64,000 bases of DNA, taken from the NCBI GenBank assembly GCA_019914945.1, contig CM034107.1, positions 9,362,001 through 9,426,000 of the forward strand, given 5' to 3'. This document shows positions 34,840 through 45,992 of the stretch, in pieces. Both the position numbers and the translations under genes were made by a program. Source of the DNA: Typha latifolia (lineage: Eukaryota > Streptophyta > Magnoliopsida > Poales > Typhaceae). The notes below the pieces were generated by a model. That model worked only from the letters and a program-made list of their open reading frames with translations. It had not been told where the DNA came from and did no database searches. Numbering within the stretch: the first letter of the stretch is position 1; the number at the start of each line of letters is the position of its first letter.

Positions 34840-35691
34840 CTACGCATCTGTGGTTGAGGCAGGCAAGGTCGTGACTCTCCTTTTAAAACACATGTGAGGT
34901 TTGAGTGGAATATCTCCATAGCAACTGAGGAGAACTCTGCCTACCCAACTAGCACCACGACTTCTCAACAATCTCGGAGACCTCCGAAAACTCAAACCGT
35001 AACCAATCAAATGGAAAAGGGGTCCTCTTAGGTTTAGCAAAAACATAAAGATTGATAAGAACAAGACAGTGATTTGAAGCAATATGCGGAAGATGCATGG
35101 CAGAATAATTTGAATAAATATAAAAAAATGTTGCATTAAAAAATACTTTATCAAGCTTAATATAAGTCGCCATGCCGATTAGCAGAACCAACAAAACCCA
35201 TATCCTAAAAGCAATAATATAAGTAGAATCCCCCCCGCCCCCCAAATCTTGTCATCAAGGCTCATGATATAATTAAAATCGCTCATCATAATCCAAGGTA
35301 AATCTGACATATTAAGTAGACTAAGTTCATGCTAGAGCCAATTGTGAATCAATAGAGTAGTACTAGCATACATAGCCGACAGAAGGAAAAGATTTTTACT
35401 TGGCACCGCAACAATAAGATAGATGGCTTGGTCAAAAGAGAGGACTTCAAAGACCTATGCTGCCTCCTCCTTCTAGCTGATCATTATACCGCCAGCAGAC
35501 CCAATTCCGAGGACATACGTCCCTAACCACTTAGGTTGAAGTCTACGAAAGAAGAAGCGAGACCGACGGTCAGTGAGATGAGTTTCTAGCAGGATAAAGA
35601 AATCAAGAAGGTGCATAGACAACAAGTTTGAAAAAGTAGAGCGGTCTTCCCTCTTAGCGAAAATGCCATAGTTCCGAGATATTAGCTTCAT
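34840..35691 (-). pseudogene. LINE AP-like endonuclease domain (start of ORF2)
   Basis: The frame 35691-35473 begins Met-Lys-Leu-Ile-Ser-Arg-Asn-Tyr-Gly with Leu-Leu-Glu-Thr-His, the usual endonuclease start (normally SWNCRG and LxET). Near 35290 comes Ser-Asp-Phe-Asn-Tyr-Ile (the GDFN motif with Gly lost), and near 35085 Ala-Ser-Asn-His-Cys (normally SDH). The key endonuclease sites are therefore partly degraded. Confidence 0.75.
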
Positions 35692-35699
35692 TACGGGAC

Positions 35700-36750
35700 C
35701 ATATCATTGGAGACTCCACCCTTCATGATGCCGGTTAAGGAGATGAGGCCTTCGTTAGTGTTAGGAGATTTGTGGCCCTTGAACTTGCCGGCTTGAGACT
35801 TAGGCTTTAGGAGAGCTGCAACTTTGAGGCTGGTAGTTTGAGGTGCTTGAGTGTTGCACTAGTGACGGAAGGCATGAGGTCGTTGTCTATTGGTTCCTCG
35901 AGGATGTGGATATGTTCGTCCATGGCCCGCTGTTGGGCAAATTCAAACACACAACAACACAAGAGACGGCCATAAAGGGGAAGATTTTCGTATTGGAAGC
36001 AGGCTAGGGGGATGAGAGAGGGTGGGATAAGACCAGAGCATTGGGTGGGTTGATATTAGTAGCCATATTGGAGCGGTGTGAGAGAGGAGGCTCGAGCGGG
36101 TTAGGAGGTGTGCAGAGAAAAGGAATGTTAGACGAAGTGGAGTTAGGAAATTAGGGTTGAGGGCTAGGGTTAAGGGTGGGAGCAATAGATGAGGATGCGT
36201 GACAGATATCAGGCGCTATTAGCCCAACCTTTGCCACATGGCCCTCATCGAGCTCTATAGGGAGAGTCGAGGGGATGGGCGTCCCCTTAGGAAGTAGCAG
36301 TCATAGTGAAGGGGGCCAAGCCCGAGGCAACGTGGCCAGCATGGTGAGTTGATGGCGTAGACTGCGTAGAGTGGTTGACAAGACTCGGGGTTCAGCTTGA
36401 GGAGATTTTGTTGACATTGCTAGATACATGCCCCTTTGATTGGAAACATGTGTCTTCATCAGGGCGATGGGAGAGGGAGGGCCTCTCCACTAACCCCATG
36501 CCCCAAGGCACTCAGTTTGTGTTTGGTAGCAAACCTAACACACGTGTGGCTAGGTGCGCACCCAAGATGCATGACAGGATGAGTCTAAGCCCGAGACATC
36601 TCCGAAGTGGTTTGATTGGACCCGACAATATTACTGTTGGATTGAGACCCGGTAACATTACCGTTGGATTGGGCCAACGTGGCAACATTAATTGAGGTGA
36701 CGTTAGCCTCTTTGGTAGTCGTGGGGGGAGTTTTGGACCACCCCAGCCAC
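35700..36750 (-). pseudogene. Probable ORF1 remnant of the minus-strand LINE
   Basis: The stretch lies directly upstream of the minus ORF2. Open segments at 36797-36585 and 36185-35943 are Ser/Thr/Asn- and Pro-rich, like the variable C-terminal half of plant LINE ORF1. No zinc knuckle was identified. Assignment rests mainly on position. Confidence 0.4.
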
Positions 36751-36757
36751 CACCAAC

Positions 36758-38011
36758 TTGGCCGCTGGAGCATTGGGACCACCCCGGCTGCCACCAACCT
36801 TTCTCCTCACGTTTGAGCTTGAGATAGACAAATGGAAAATCTGGATAAGCTCCCCTTGGTCATACAACCGCGACCTCTTCGTTCTTGGGCCTTTCAACCA
36901 AACCTGCCCCCGGGACAATGGAAGTTCTCCCACGCTGAATTTTGGCTACAGTTCCATAGTCTTTCTCTTGAGTATATGTCGCAAAAAAATAGCTATAGCC
37001 CTAGCCAAAAAGGTTGGCGATCTAGTTTGCTCTGATGACGAAGTTATGAAATGGACAAGATTCAGTCGAAGTTGTATCTATGTGGATATCACTAACCCTC
37101 ATGTGGTTGTGCTTCCGGTATCTCTCCTCAACGGATCCACCCATGAGGTAATAGTTAGGTACAAGAGGCTCCTAAGATTTTGTGTCTTCTGTGGACTCAT
37201 AGGTCATGAAATTCTGGATTGTGCACAGTGTGGAGCTCTTGAAGTAAAAGTGAGTAACGACTTTCTCCACATATGAGGGCTCAACTCTTAGAGCTCCTTA
37301 AGCCGCGCTTCTCCAACCTCAATGCTACCTCGCCGGTGACTAACAGTCCAGTGAGAAGGGGAGATGGATCCAAAACATATCCACAACAGACCATCTCAGA
37401 CCTGTCGTTGCGCATGGTGACCCAAGCATCTCCTACGTCACCTCAACATGGTTACGCGTCAATTCTTGGGACGCCAGAGAGCACTCCCAGTCACGATGTG
37501 ATGCACATGCTGTCCTTCTCGCTAAATGCATTGAATGCGGGTCACTTCCCCCCACCTGTCGACTTTTTAAAATGCCGGTTCTCTACTGCATAAGACTATG
37601 GACCATCAGGACGGTGACAATACCTTAAGAAACCAGTAATGGCCCTGACATTACTGACAATATCTTCGTGCATGATGAGAATCCAAACTAAGGATGGTCT
37701 ATTCAACTGTCCCCCTACCTTACCCACCCACCACCTCATGTCCCACATGTGAACCCATGCAACTACTCCTACCCTACCTCCCTCATCTCAAACCCCCTAG
37801 CAACCAACCTGAACCTCCATTTCCCCTCCCAACAAATGCAAAAACTCCACTACCACCCTCCCCCACTCCAAAAGAATTCCCACTCATAACAACCTTCTTT
37901 CCATTCTCTCATGATGAAAGCCTTATCCCCGTTGCCTGTGAAACCCTATCTAAAAAAATCTACACTTTTTGTAATGCAGCGAGAGATAGATTGTCGCGAG
38001 GTTATCAATGA
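36758..38011 (+). pseudogene. LINE ORF1: nucleic-acid-binding protein with zinc knuckle
   Basis: The first frame, 36758-37276, gives the DUF4283-like core ending in Cys-Val-Phe-Cys-Gly-Leu-Ile-Gly-His-Glu-Ile-Leu-Asp-Cys, an intact CCHC knuckle at 37180-37225. The Pro/Ser-rich C-terminal part continues in other frames (37273-37593 and 37694-38011) after frame changes. The last frame ends in TGA overlapping the ORF2 start codon (ATGA at 38008-38011). Confidence 0.75.
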
Positions 38012-39120
38012 AAATTATGGCTTGGTATTGTCGAGGTTATGGAGGCGCCTTGACAATTCAAAATCTCTCTAGCCTCCTAACATGTACTAACTCCTCTTTA
38101 GCATTCCTCTCTGAAACAAAGTGTGAGCTAGTGAAAGCTCAGAAAATCACCAGCTACCTTTCTCTCAAGAATAACCATATCGTCAGTTCAGCCGGCTTAT
38201 CTAAAGGTCTTTGGCTCTTGTGGGATGACTTTGTTAGATATAAGATTTTGGAAGCCTCTCATCGCTTCATTTTTGCTCTAGTCTAGGGTCTCTCATCTGA
38301 GTTAAACTAGATTCTAGGAGGCATCTATGACGACCCATATTATGAGGAGGATTCGGAGCTCTAGACTCACATCAACTGCTTTGCTATAGGTCCTACCCCA
38401 TTTTGTTGCATCGGCGACTTCAACAATATCACTAGCCATTCAAAGAAAGCTAGTGGATCTGCTGTGATGACCTCCTAGCTGAGGAACTTCAGCTCCAAAA
38501 TTAATAATGGTGGGCTTCTTGATCTAGGTTATAATGGGCCAACCTATACTTGGTCAAACAAATGCCCATAGGACAATTTGGTTCAGGTGCACCTTGACCG
38601 TGCTCTTGCCTCCTCTATTTGGAGTTGTTTCTTCCCCTCGTCTAGCATCTTCCACTTGCCAGCTATCTCCTCCGACCATAACCCTCTACTCTTGGATATC
38701 GCTCATGCTAGAAAGAAGAAACCTCATCACTTTCAGGTTGAGAACTGGTGGTTTAAGATAAATGACTACTACAACTTCTACAAGGACTTATGGAATAGCT
38801 CCTACTCCTCTTCTCACTCACTTGCTAAAAATTAGATGGGCAAGTGTGCATGCAGGCAACCTTCAAAAGAATATCAAAGAACTAGAGAGTGATCTGCTTC
38901 AATTACAAGGAAGTCCTAACCGGGGCAAGGAGTGGCTAAAGGAGAAAACTCTCATAAGAAAACTTGATGATCTTAATTACAAAAAAGAAATTTACTAGAA
39001 GCAAAGATCCACAGTCGATTGGCTCAAGGTAGATCAAAATAGCAAGTTTTGCATGCATATGCTACTGTCAGGAAGAGAAAAAAACTTGATTACCTCACTC
39101 AAGTTGGACTCAGGAATCTA
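38008..39120 (+). pseudogene. LINE ORF2 endonuclease domain
   Basis: Starts Met-Lys-Ile-Met-Ala-Trp-Tyr-Cys-Arg-Gly with Leu-Ser-Glu-Thr-Lys, both endonuclease landmarks. Further on come Cys-Ile-Gly-Asp-Phe-Asn-Asn-Ile (38408-38430), Asn-Gly-Pro-Thr-Tyr-Thr-Trp (38535-38555) and Ser-Ser-Asp-His-Asn-Pro (38665-38685), so the catalytic GDFN and SDH are preserved. Several stops (for example near 38285) break the frame. Confidence 0.82.
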
Positions 39121-39166
39121 GACAAGATAGGTCTACGATACCAAGTTGATAGGCTCTGATACCAAA
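39121..39166 (-). other. Extra primer site and leader stub outside the left LTR
   Basis: The plus strand reads ggctctgataccaaa directly before the LTR, the complement of TTTGGTATCAGAGCC. Further left, agataggtctacgataccaa matches the leader at about 42583-42610 (agatagggtcctctacggtaccaa). An ordinary 3' LTR would be followed here by host DNA. Confidence 0.75.
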
Positions 39167-39966
39167 TGATAATGCTATAGAACGATTCCTTCAAGATCTG
39201 AATTTATTACAGGAAGTAGTACGCGCAATCGAGGGAAAATATTGACCAAATATTCTCCCATGGTGAGAAAATTGCGAAACTAAGTGAAATCGATCGGTAA
39301 CTCCCTGATCTACATTTTTTGTATTTATTCCCATCACAGATTCGAACCGCAACTGGGACAAAAACACAATATATTGCGGATGATGGTAGTGGTGACGGGT
39401 GGAGTGGATATTAGGATTATTGATGATAATGGAGATGAGGGTGGATGGTGGATGTTGTTAAGGATAAAGACGAAGGGGAAGAAGTGGTCGAGATTCCAAA
39501 GAAGAGGAAGGACTCGATAGATGAGGGAGATTAGAAGTTAGGAGAGACCTTGCCAACGCTAGAGGTGGTAGGTTGGTGAAGAGGTATGAGGGTGATTAGG
39601 GTAAAGAGACTAAAGAGAGGATAGGGGAGCCAAGAAACCAATATTCATTAAGCATCCTAATTTTGGTTGCCATCCACACCTTTATAGAGGCTAGCCAATA
39701 AGCCAAAATATAATTATTAACCCTAATTCTAGAAGATTTTTGCCGATCGCATTCGAACGCACAAAATGCGTTCTCTATATGTGCGAACGCGATGTAGGTG
39801 TTCGAACGCACATTTTGCGTTCTCTATTTTTGTGAACCTAATGCATGCGTTTGTAAGGGCGTTTGAACGCGACCCCTTCCGTGTTCGAACGTGACCTACA
39901 GAAATTTTATTTTAATAAAAATAAATAATTAATGGAATAAGAAAAAACCCTAACTAAATGTATCCG
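39167..39966 (-). repeat. Left LTR (A) of the gypsy element
   Basis: 800 bp, beginning TGATAATGC on the plus strand. It is collinear with LTR B and with the reverse complement of the solo LTR at 22860-23704. It has a palindrome cluster at about 39745-39895. Its right end is joined to reverse transcriptase coding sequence without a polypurine tract. Confidence 0.85.
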
Positions 39967-40640
39967 CCGCTATACCATCCATTGAGATGATGTGGCCTAA
40001 ATACTCTACTTGTGGTACTCCCCATAGGCAATTGGACTTCTTGATCTTCAAATGGTTTTGCTTCAAAAATTCAGGACATCCTCCAAATGCCGCCAATGCT
40101 CCAATTCAGTCCTGCTATACACCAAAATATCATCAAAGAATACCAAAACATACCTTCACAATAGAGGCTGAAATATATCATTCATGAGGCCTTAAAAAGT
40201 AGCTGGAGTATTGGTGGGACCAAAAGGGCATCACTCGGAACTCGTAGTGATCGTCCATAGTCTGAAAGGCAGTCTTGTGCACATTCGCTAGGTGGACTCT
40301 AATTTGATGATACCTGGCCCTCAAGTCAAGCTTACTGAATATAGTCGCCCTTGCAAGCTCGTCCAACAACCCCTCTATAACTAGAATGGGATACTGGTCC
40401 TTGACAGTAATAGTGCTTAGTGCCTAATAATCGACACAAAAATGCCATGTTGCGTCATTTTTTTGCACCAATAGCACGGGCGATAAGTATGAGCTATGAC
40501 TTGGTTGAATGAGGCCTTACTACAACATCTCGGCTACCATCTTTGAGATAATTTTCTTTTACACATGTGGATACCGATATGGCATCACATTCGTCGATGC
40601 AGCCCCGGGCACAATCTTTATGCGATGGTCCGTCATTCTC
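39967..40640 (-). pseudogene. Gypsy reverse transcriptase, C-terminally truncated
   Basis: Minus-strand motifs in order: Leu-Pro-Pro-Arg-Arg (about 40655), Pro-Val-Leu-Leu-Val-Gln-Lys (about 40475), Val-Lys-Asp-Gln-Tyr-Pro-Ile (40410), [15 protein letters not shown] (40340-40296), Val-Met-Pro-Phe, and the catalytic Phe-Phe-Asp-Asp-Ile-Leu-Val-Tyr-Ser (about 40130-40105). Translation stops being RT-like just after Val-Glu-Tyr-Leu-Gly-His-Ile-Ile at about 39990, where the LTR begins. Stops and a frameshift are present. Confidence 0.85.
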
Positions 40641-40999
40641 CTTGGTGGCAACTCCTTTGGTTCCTCAAACAGTCCAACAATTTGTCTAATAAATTAGACA
40701 ACTCGATGGTAGTATCTGGACTCATTTGAGGCTCGTCTCCTACTGGTTCTAACTATAGAAGATAGGCCAAATCACTCGCACATGGCAGCCTTACCATTGG
40801 CTGCATCGCAGGAATTGGCGGAGATCAAACACCATCAAGCTGCACATCTTTGTTTCCTTACTTAAATTTTATCCACATGCTTCGAAAATCAAAAGTGACG
40901 GGTCCCAAGCTTTGTAACCATTATGTGCCTAGGATAATGTCTGCTCCTCGCAGCGCCAATGATATAAGTCCACAATGATGTCGTGTCCTTGCACTTGTA

Positions 41000-41240
41000 T
41001 ACCGACCTAGCGACACAAGCTCTCCGCCTTAAGCTTTGTGTCGTCTTCAATAGCAACGTCAAACCCCATGGTCGGTTTAGCATCCAAGCCCAATCTCCTC
41101 ACTACCCTCTCATATAGAAAGTTGTGTGTATTTTCGGAATCGATATGGATGTGGAGACAATACTTTCTAATGAGTCTGTCTACCCCTAATGTCCTCAACG
41201 TGGAAGTACCCGAATATACATGCATTAATATTTCAACTTA
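41000..41240 (-). pseudogene. Gypsy aspartic protease (retropepsin) remnant
   Basis: The frame 41225-41007 shows the retropepsin fold pattern: Thr-Leu-Arg-Thr-Leu-Gly, then Ile-His-Ile-Asp-Ser-Glu-Asn-Thr-His-Asn-Phe-Leu. The catalytic Asp-Ser is preserved and the usual Gly after it is Glu. Confidence 0.75.
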
Positions 41241-41339
41241 GATATCTTCCTCCACGCCCTCCTAATGGCCTACTCATGGACCTCCTCTGAACACTCTCCA
41301 TTACCAATAACCTCATCGTTCTCCTCGAGACCATTGATG

Positions 41340-42584
41340 AGCATCACACACCCGATCGGTTTGGAACACTGATGACCGAGGGTGAAACATTCATCGCATC
41401 GAAAGCAAAGGCCCTTCACTCTTTGCTCCTCCACCTAGACAGGCGTGAGAGTTCGAGCAGGGGTCTTGTGCCTCCTCTAACATCGAAAGAAGGTCTCAAA
41501 GGTGGTCGTGGTCTAGTGCTCGCAGCCGCTGTTTTTGAACCCGTAGAATTTTCAGCCGGCATTCTAGGTGCAAACTACCCATCTCGGTTGCCCCAATTGG
41601 TTTTCGCTGCTATCTTTAGAGCCCTATGCTTTTGTTCCATACTTATGGCCTTTTCAAAGGCCTTCTCAAGAGTAGTAGGGCAAAAAGCACGAACATCCGC
41701 TTGTATCTCATCTCGTAGCCTTGAAATAAATATGCTCATCTAGTAAATCCACCACCACGAATAACTAATCTATATCAATGCAATGTCGTTCCTTGGAGGT
41801 GAAAGCTTGCCATATGAACCTTTGCGTCCTCCACTGTCCCTTGACAATCAAAGTATTGCTCCACTTGAAACACCCAATCCGTTGGATCACCGCCTTAAAA
41901 TTTTGAAAAGTCCAAGCGTGCGGTTCTCCCCCAAATAGCATTGCCGGGTTCGCAAAAGATCATTGGTTCATATCTGAACCTTTGTGCATATTGATCTCCT
42001 TCTCTAAATCCTCAAGCACGTCCATCACCATCTCCAAAGGGATCAACATCATTCTCAAAGTGACAATCCTCCTCATCGACAAAGCGCATTAGTGCCGCTC
42101 GCCTCTCGGGTTCCACCATCGCCAGTCTTGGGTTTTGTAACGGAGGTGAGGGATGATGTGTAGGCATATGTAAAAGAGAATCATTGACACTAACATGTCG
42201 CACCTGGACCTATAGAGTATCGGTTCGGTGTGGTCCCACTACTGGTCCTTCTTGAGGCACCGATCGTCGTCGAGGAGATGACGAAGCCGATCGGTTCATG
42301 ACATATTCCTTTAAAGCATTATGATCGTTCTGCATTGCGTCAACTCTATGTGGCAATATTTAGAACATGCCCCTCAGTTCATCCGCCAAGCCCATACTTA
42401 CACCCATGGACGTTGGTTGACTCGGTCCTGCCATGGTTGCTCCAAAGGAATCGGTCTCACAGTTAGGGTTATCGTGGGTTGAATCTTCCCTTCTCGGTGT
42501 GCTCTCCATTGGTCTCCTTGTCGACGTTATCTTCGTTGTTTCAATCATTAATGGAGGTCTAAGTTTGCCTGGCTTTGATACCAA
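41340..42584 (-). pseudogene. Gypsy gag with CCHC zinc knuckle
   Basis: The N-terminal part is the frame 42584-42360. The middle is degraded, with 42203-42012 open. Near 41425-41370 the minus strand reads Gly-Leu-Cys-Phe-Arg-Cys-Asp-Glu-Cys-Phe-Thr-Leu-Gly-His-Gln-Cys, an intact CCHC knuckle. Stops between segments show it is dead. Confidence 0.7.
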
Positions 42585-42614
42585 AGATAGGGTCCTCTAC
42601 GGTACCAAAGGATA

Positions 42615-42627
42615 GGCTCTGATACCA
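42615..42627 (-). other. Primer binding site (tRNA-iMet) of the gypsy element
   Basis: Minus-strand TGGTATCAGAGCC two bases after the end of LTR B. Confidence 0.88.
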
Positions 42628-42629
42628 AA

Positions 42630-43412
42630 TGATAATGCTACGAAATGATTCCTTCAAGATCTGAATTTATTGCAGGAAGTAGTCCACGTAATTGAGGGAA
42701 AATAGTTACAAAATATTCTCCCGTAGTCAGAAAATTATGAAACTAAGTGAAATCGATCTATAACTCCCTGATCTATGTTTTTCGTATTTACACCCTTTGT
42801 AGATTCGAACTGCAACTGAGATGAAAATACCATATATTACGGATGATGGTGGTGGTGATGGGTGGAGTAGATCTTAGGGTTATGGATGATAATGGAGATG
42901 AGGGTGGATGGTGGATGTTATTAAAGATAAAGAAGAAGGGGAATAAGTGGTCGAGATCCTAAGGAAGAGGGAGGACTCGACAGACGAGGGAGATTAGAAG
43001 TTAGGAGAGACCTTGCCAACGATAGAGGTGGTAGGTTGGTGAAGAGGGAGGAGGGAGATTAGGGTAGAGAGAATAGAGAGAAGATAGGAGGCAAGAAATC
43101 AATAATCCCAAAGCATAATGATTTTGGCTGCCAACCACACCTTTATAGAGGCTAGTTAACAAGCCAAAATATAATTATTAACCCTAATTCTAGAATATTC
43201 CTGTCAATCGCGTTCGAATGTGCCCGATCACGTTTGAACGCACAAAAGGCGTTCTCTATATGTGCGAACGCGATGCAGGCGTTCGAACGCACATTTTGCA
43301 TTCTTTATTTTTGCGAACCTGATGCAGGCGTTCGCAAGGGCCTATAGAAATTTTATTTTTAATAAAAATAAATGACTAATAGAATAAGAAAAGACTCTAA
43401 CTAAATGTATCA
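42630..43412 (-). repeat. Right (5') LTR (B) of the gypsy element
   Basis: 783 bp, plus-strand ends TGATAATGC and ATGTATCA. Very similar to LTR A. The palindrome cluster at 43205-43345 is shorter by one segment. Confidence 0.88.
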
Positions 43413-44515
43413 GACATATAGGTCAGAGGAGATTAAGTAGGCCTTTATCTTGCACTTCAAGCAAATCTTTGCCTCTTCAAACCTACCATCTTTTATCAAT
43501 CAAGGCTCCTCTCTCAGCAACTTGATCCTTCGGATTCTCGACATGGAGGCAGACAAGTTCAACAAGTCCCCACTGACAAGGCAATTGAAGTAGTCCTTGG
43601 AAGCCTAGGTCTAGACAAGGCACCGAGCCTAGACGACCTAAATGCCCAGTTCTTCCAAGCTCTTTGGCCTGTATTTCGAGAAAGTATTTGTAAGGAAATC
43701 CTTGATTTCTTTAGGACTAGAAACTTTGACCCAGCTCTTAATCAAACCCACATCATCTTGATCCCCAAAAAGGACAACTCTCACACCACCAATGACTACC
43801 GACCCATCAGTCTATACAACATAATCTACAAAGTCATTACTAAGATTCTTGCTCTTCAAACGAAGCCTTATCTTGATGGTTTGACCTCCAAAGAACAAAA
43901 TGCATTTGTGCCGGGCTGCCAGATCGTAGACAACCATGTTATTGCACAATAGATCCTCGCCTACCTCAAGACCTCGAAGAGCAGTATGGGAAGCTTCATC
44001 CTCAAAGCCAACTTAACCAAGGCATTTGACAGAATGGAGTGGCCATTCTTACATGATTGTTTAAAGTTATATGGATTCCCTGACAACTTCTCCAACTTGA
44101 TTATGAGCTGCATCACCTCATCATCTTTTTTTGTTGTGATCAATGGCAAACCCTATGGAAAAATATTGCCCACTAGTTCCACAAGGATGCCCTTTATCCC
44201 TATATCTATTTATCTTAGGGTCTAATATCTTATCTTTGTCTCTATCAAAGGAAACTCGACTACGCAACATCCACGACATCAAACCAGCAAGAGGAGCACC
44301 TGAAGTCTCTCACCTAATGTTCTCTAATGATCTCCTACTGTTTTGTAGATCATCAACTCATGCCACCAACCTAAAGAGCACAATTGATCAGTACTGCAAG
44401 TTTTATGGTCAAGCAATTAACTTGGAGGTGTCGGCCATTATATTCAGCAAACCCACTAACCAAGTTCAATGCTCTCAGATTTACTCTTACCTAAAAGTGA
44501 AATAGTTAGAAGTTG
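43413..44515 (+). pseudogene. LINE reverse transcriptase with a mutated catalytic box
   Basis: The LINE frame resumes as Ser-Glu-Glu-Ile-Lys and Phe-Lys-Gln-Ile-Phe. RT motifs follow: Leu-Ile-Pro-Lys-Lys (43758), Asp-Tyr-Arg-Pro-Ile-Ser-Leu-Tyr-Asn (43793-43820), Lys-Ala-Asn-Leu-Thr-Lys-Ala-Phe-Asp (44005), Val-Pro-Gln-Gly-Cys-Pro-Leu-Ser (44168), and the catalytic site as Phe-Ser-Asn-Asp (44325) in place of Phe-Ala-Asp-Asp. Loss of the first Asp would inactivate it even without the stops. Confidence 0.85.
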
Positions 44516-45920
44516 GTGAAAGGTACCTCGGCTGTCCCCTCCTTACTCCGAAGTCCAAATCAGAAGCCTTCGAATTTGTGGTAAACAAAGTTCAAAGTAA
44601 ATTATCAAGATGGAAAGCTAGAATGCTATCTCATGCTGGCAGACTTACTTTAATTAAATCTGTACTAAGTTCTATTGCTATCTTTTTCATGGGCACCACC
44701 ATCTTTCCAAAAACTCTACTAAACAGAATTATAAGCTTAATGCGGGACTTCTGGTGGGGTTGCAAGCCAGGACAATCACACATTTACTATAGAAGTTGGG
44801 ACCTCATTTGTCATTTGCTGGCCAATGGGGGCGCTTGGGATTCGCATGCCGGAGCTGACAAACAAGAGCCTGGTTCTCAAGCTTATATGGAAACCGGTGA
44901 ATGAGCCAAATAGCCTCTCGACTGTTCTTCTTAAAGCCATGTTTGAAACTCTTCCTTCTAGGATGCCAAGTCACGAAACAGATCAACTTGGACGTGGTCT
45001 TCTTTTCTAAAACTATGAGAGATCTTTAAGGATAATGTCATGTGGACTGTTGGAGATGGCAAATCCATTGTGATCACTAAAGACCCTTGGCTCCCCCATA
45101 CAAATTTATCTGGCTTTGCTCTCCCCAGTGACATTCAAGATCTTATTAGGGATTGTGATTGGAATCTAGATCTAATCAGAAAAGTTTTTCTCCAAATATT
45201 GTTAGGCGCATTCTCAATATCTACTTCGGCCCAGCCACGATCTCATCGCTTGACAAATTAGTCTGGATGCCAAAGCCGTCAGGAGCCTTCACTTGCAAGT
45301 CTACGTACTGCTTGCTATCTAATGGAAGTTGGGTCAGCTCCGCTTCCTCCTCCGATCGAGAGCGCCTCTAGAAAATGGTTTGGAACATCGGCCCGGCCAC
45401 GATCTCATCACTTGACAAACTAAAGCAGTGACCTCTCCATGCGAACTACCTCTCCCACGTGCATCTTGAGCAAAGGTAGGAGGATACATCACTGGGCGAT
45501 CTCAAACCAGGCGGCATAACCTGCTGGGTAGATGCTGCCTCGTGCAGTGGTCAAGATGGTGGTATAGGACTCTTCATTAGCTCTTATCCAGGCCGGTTCA
45601 TCAGGGGCAAAGCCATCTACCTAGACAACTACTTGAGTGCCCTTCATGGGGAAGCATTGGCTCTTCTTTGTGGGCTCGAGGCTATGCAAACTTATGCTGC
45701 AAACGAAGACTGCTAGATCTTTCTAGACTCTCAAATGATTGTTAAAACTATGAACGATCAAAATTCTTATATTGACCAGACTATTCATCCGATAGTCTAA
45801 GAATGTATCAAGTGGACTTCTTCTCTCCCCTCTATTAGAGTAGCCTTAATGGGCAAGTGTAACAACACCAAGGCCCATCCCTTGCCAGTCTAGCCATTCG
45901 AGAATGTACTAGTATGGAAT
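44516..45920 (+). pseudogene. LINE ORF2 C-terminal part: connection, zf-RVT stub and RNase H
   Basis: The segment Trp-Lys-Ala-Arg-Met-Leu-Ser-His-Ala-Gly-Arg-Leu-Thr-Leu-Ile-Lys (44610-44655) and the Gly-Asp-Gly-Lys-Ser-Ile block (45052) are typical. The zf-RVT region is cut short near 45370-45430. RNase H follows with Trp-Val-Asp-Ala-Ala-Ser (45520), Gly-Glu-Ala-Leu-Ala-Leu (45650) and Phe-Leu-Asp-Ser-Gln (45721). Confidence 0.8.
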
Positions 45921-45992
45921 GGACTAATCCACCTCTAAGTCTTGATTGTACCCCTTTCTTAATGAAATTGGTCTATGAACCCTTCCACACAA

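Larger units (their letters stand above)
27236..36750 (-). mobile_element. Degenerate plant LINE (L1 type), minus strand, split by a 4.5-kb insertion
   Basis: Reading leftwards there are a remnant ORF1, an ORF2 endonuclease (start at 35691), reverse transcriptase (about 34500-33400), the C-terminal connection (33305-32859), then the inserted element (32858-28370), then the zinc-knuckle zf-RVT region and RNase H (28369-27391). The T-rich stretch at 27215-27240 may be the poly(A) tail. Stops and frameshifts are frequent. The 5' limit is uncertain, because another LINE starts head to head with it around 36750. Confidence 0.8.
39121..43412 (-). mobile_element. Truncated Ty3/gypsy retrotransposon inserted in the plus LINE
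   Basis: Minus-strand element: 5' LTR 43412-42630, primer site 42627-42615, gag, CCHC knuckle, protease, the first part of reverse transcriptase, then directly a second LTR (39966-39167). RNase H, integrase and polypurine tract are absent. Beyond the second LTR (39166-39121) lie a second primer site and some 30 bp of leader, so the second LTR is in fact a 5'-type LTR of another copy. GACA occurs at both LINE junctions (39121-39124 and 43413-43416), a possible partial target duplication. Confidence 0.85.
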
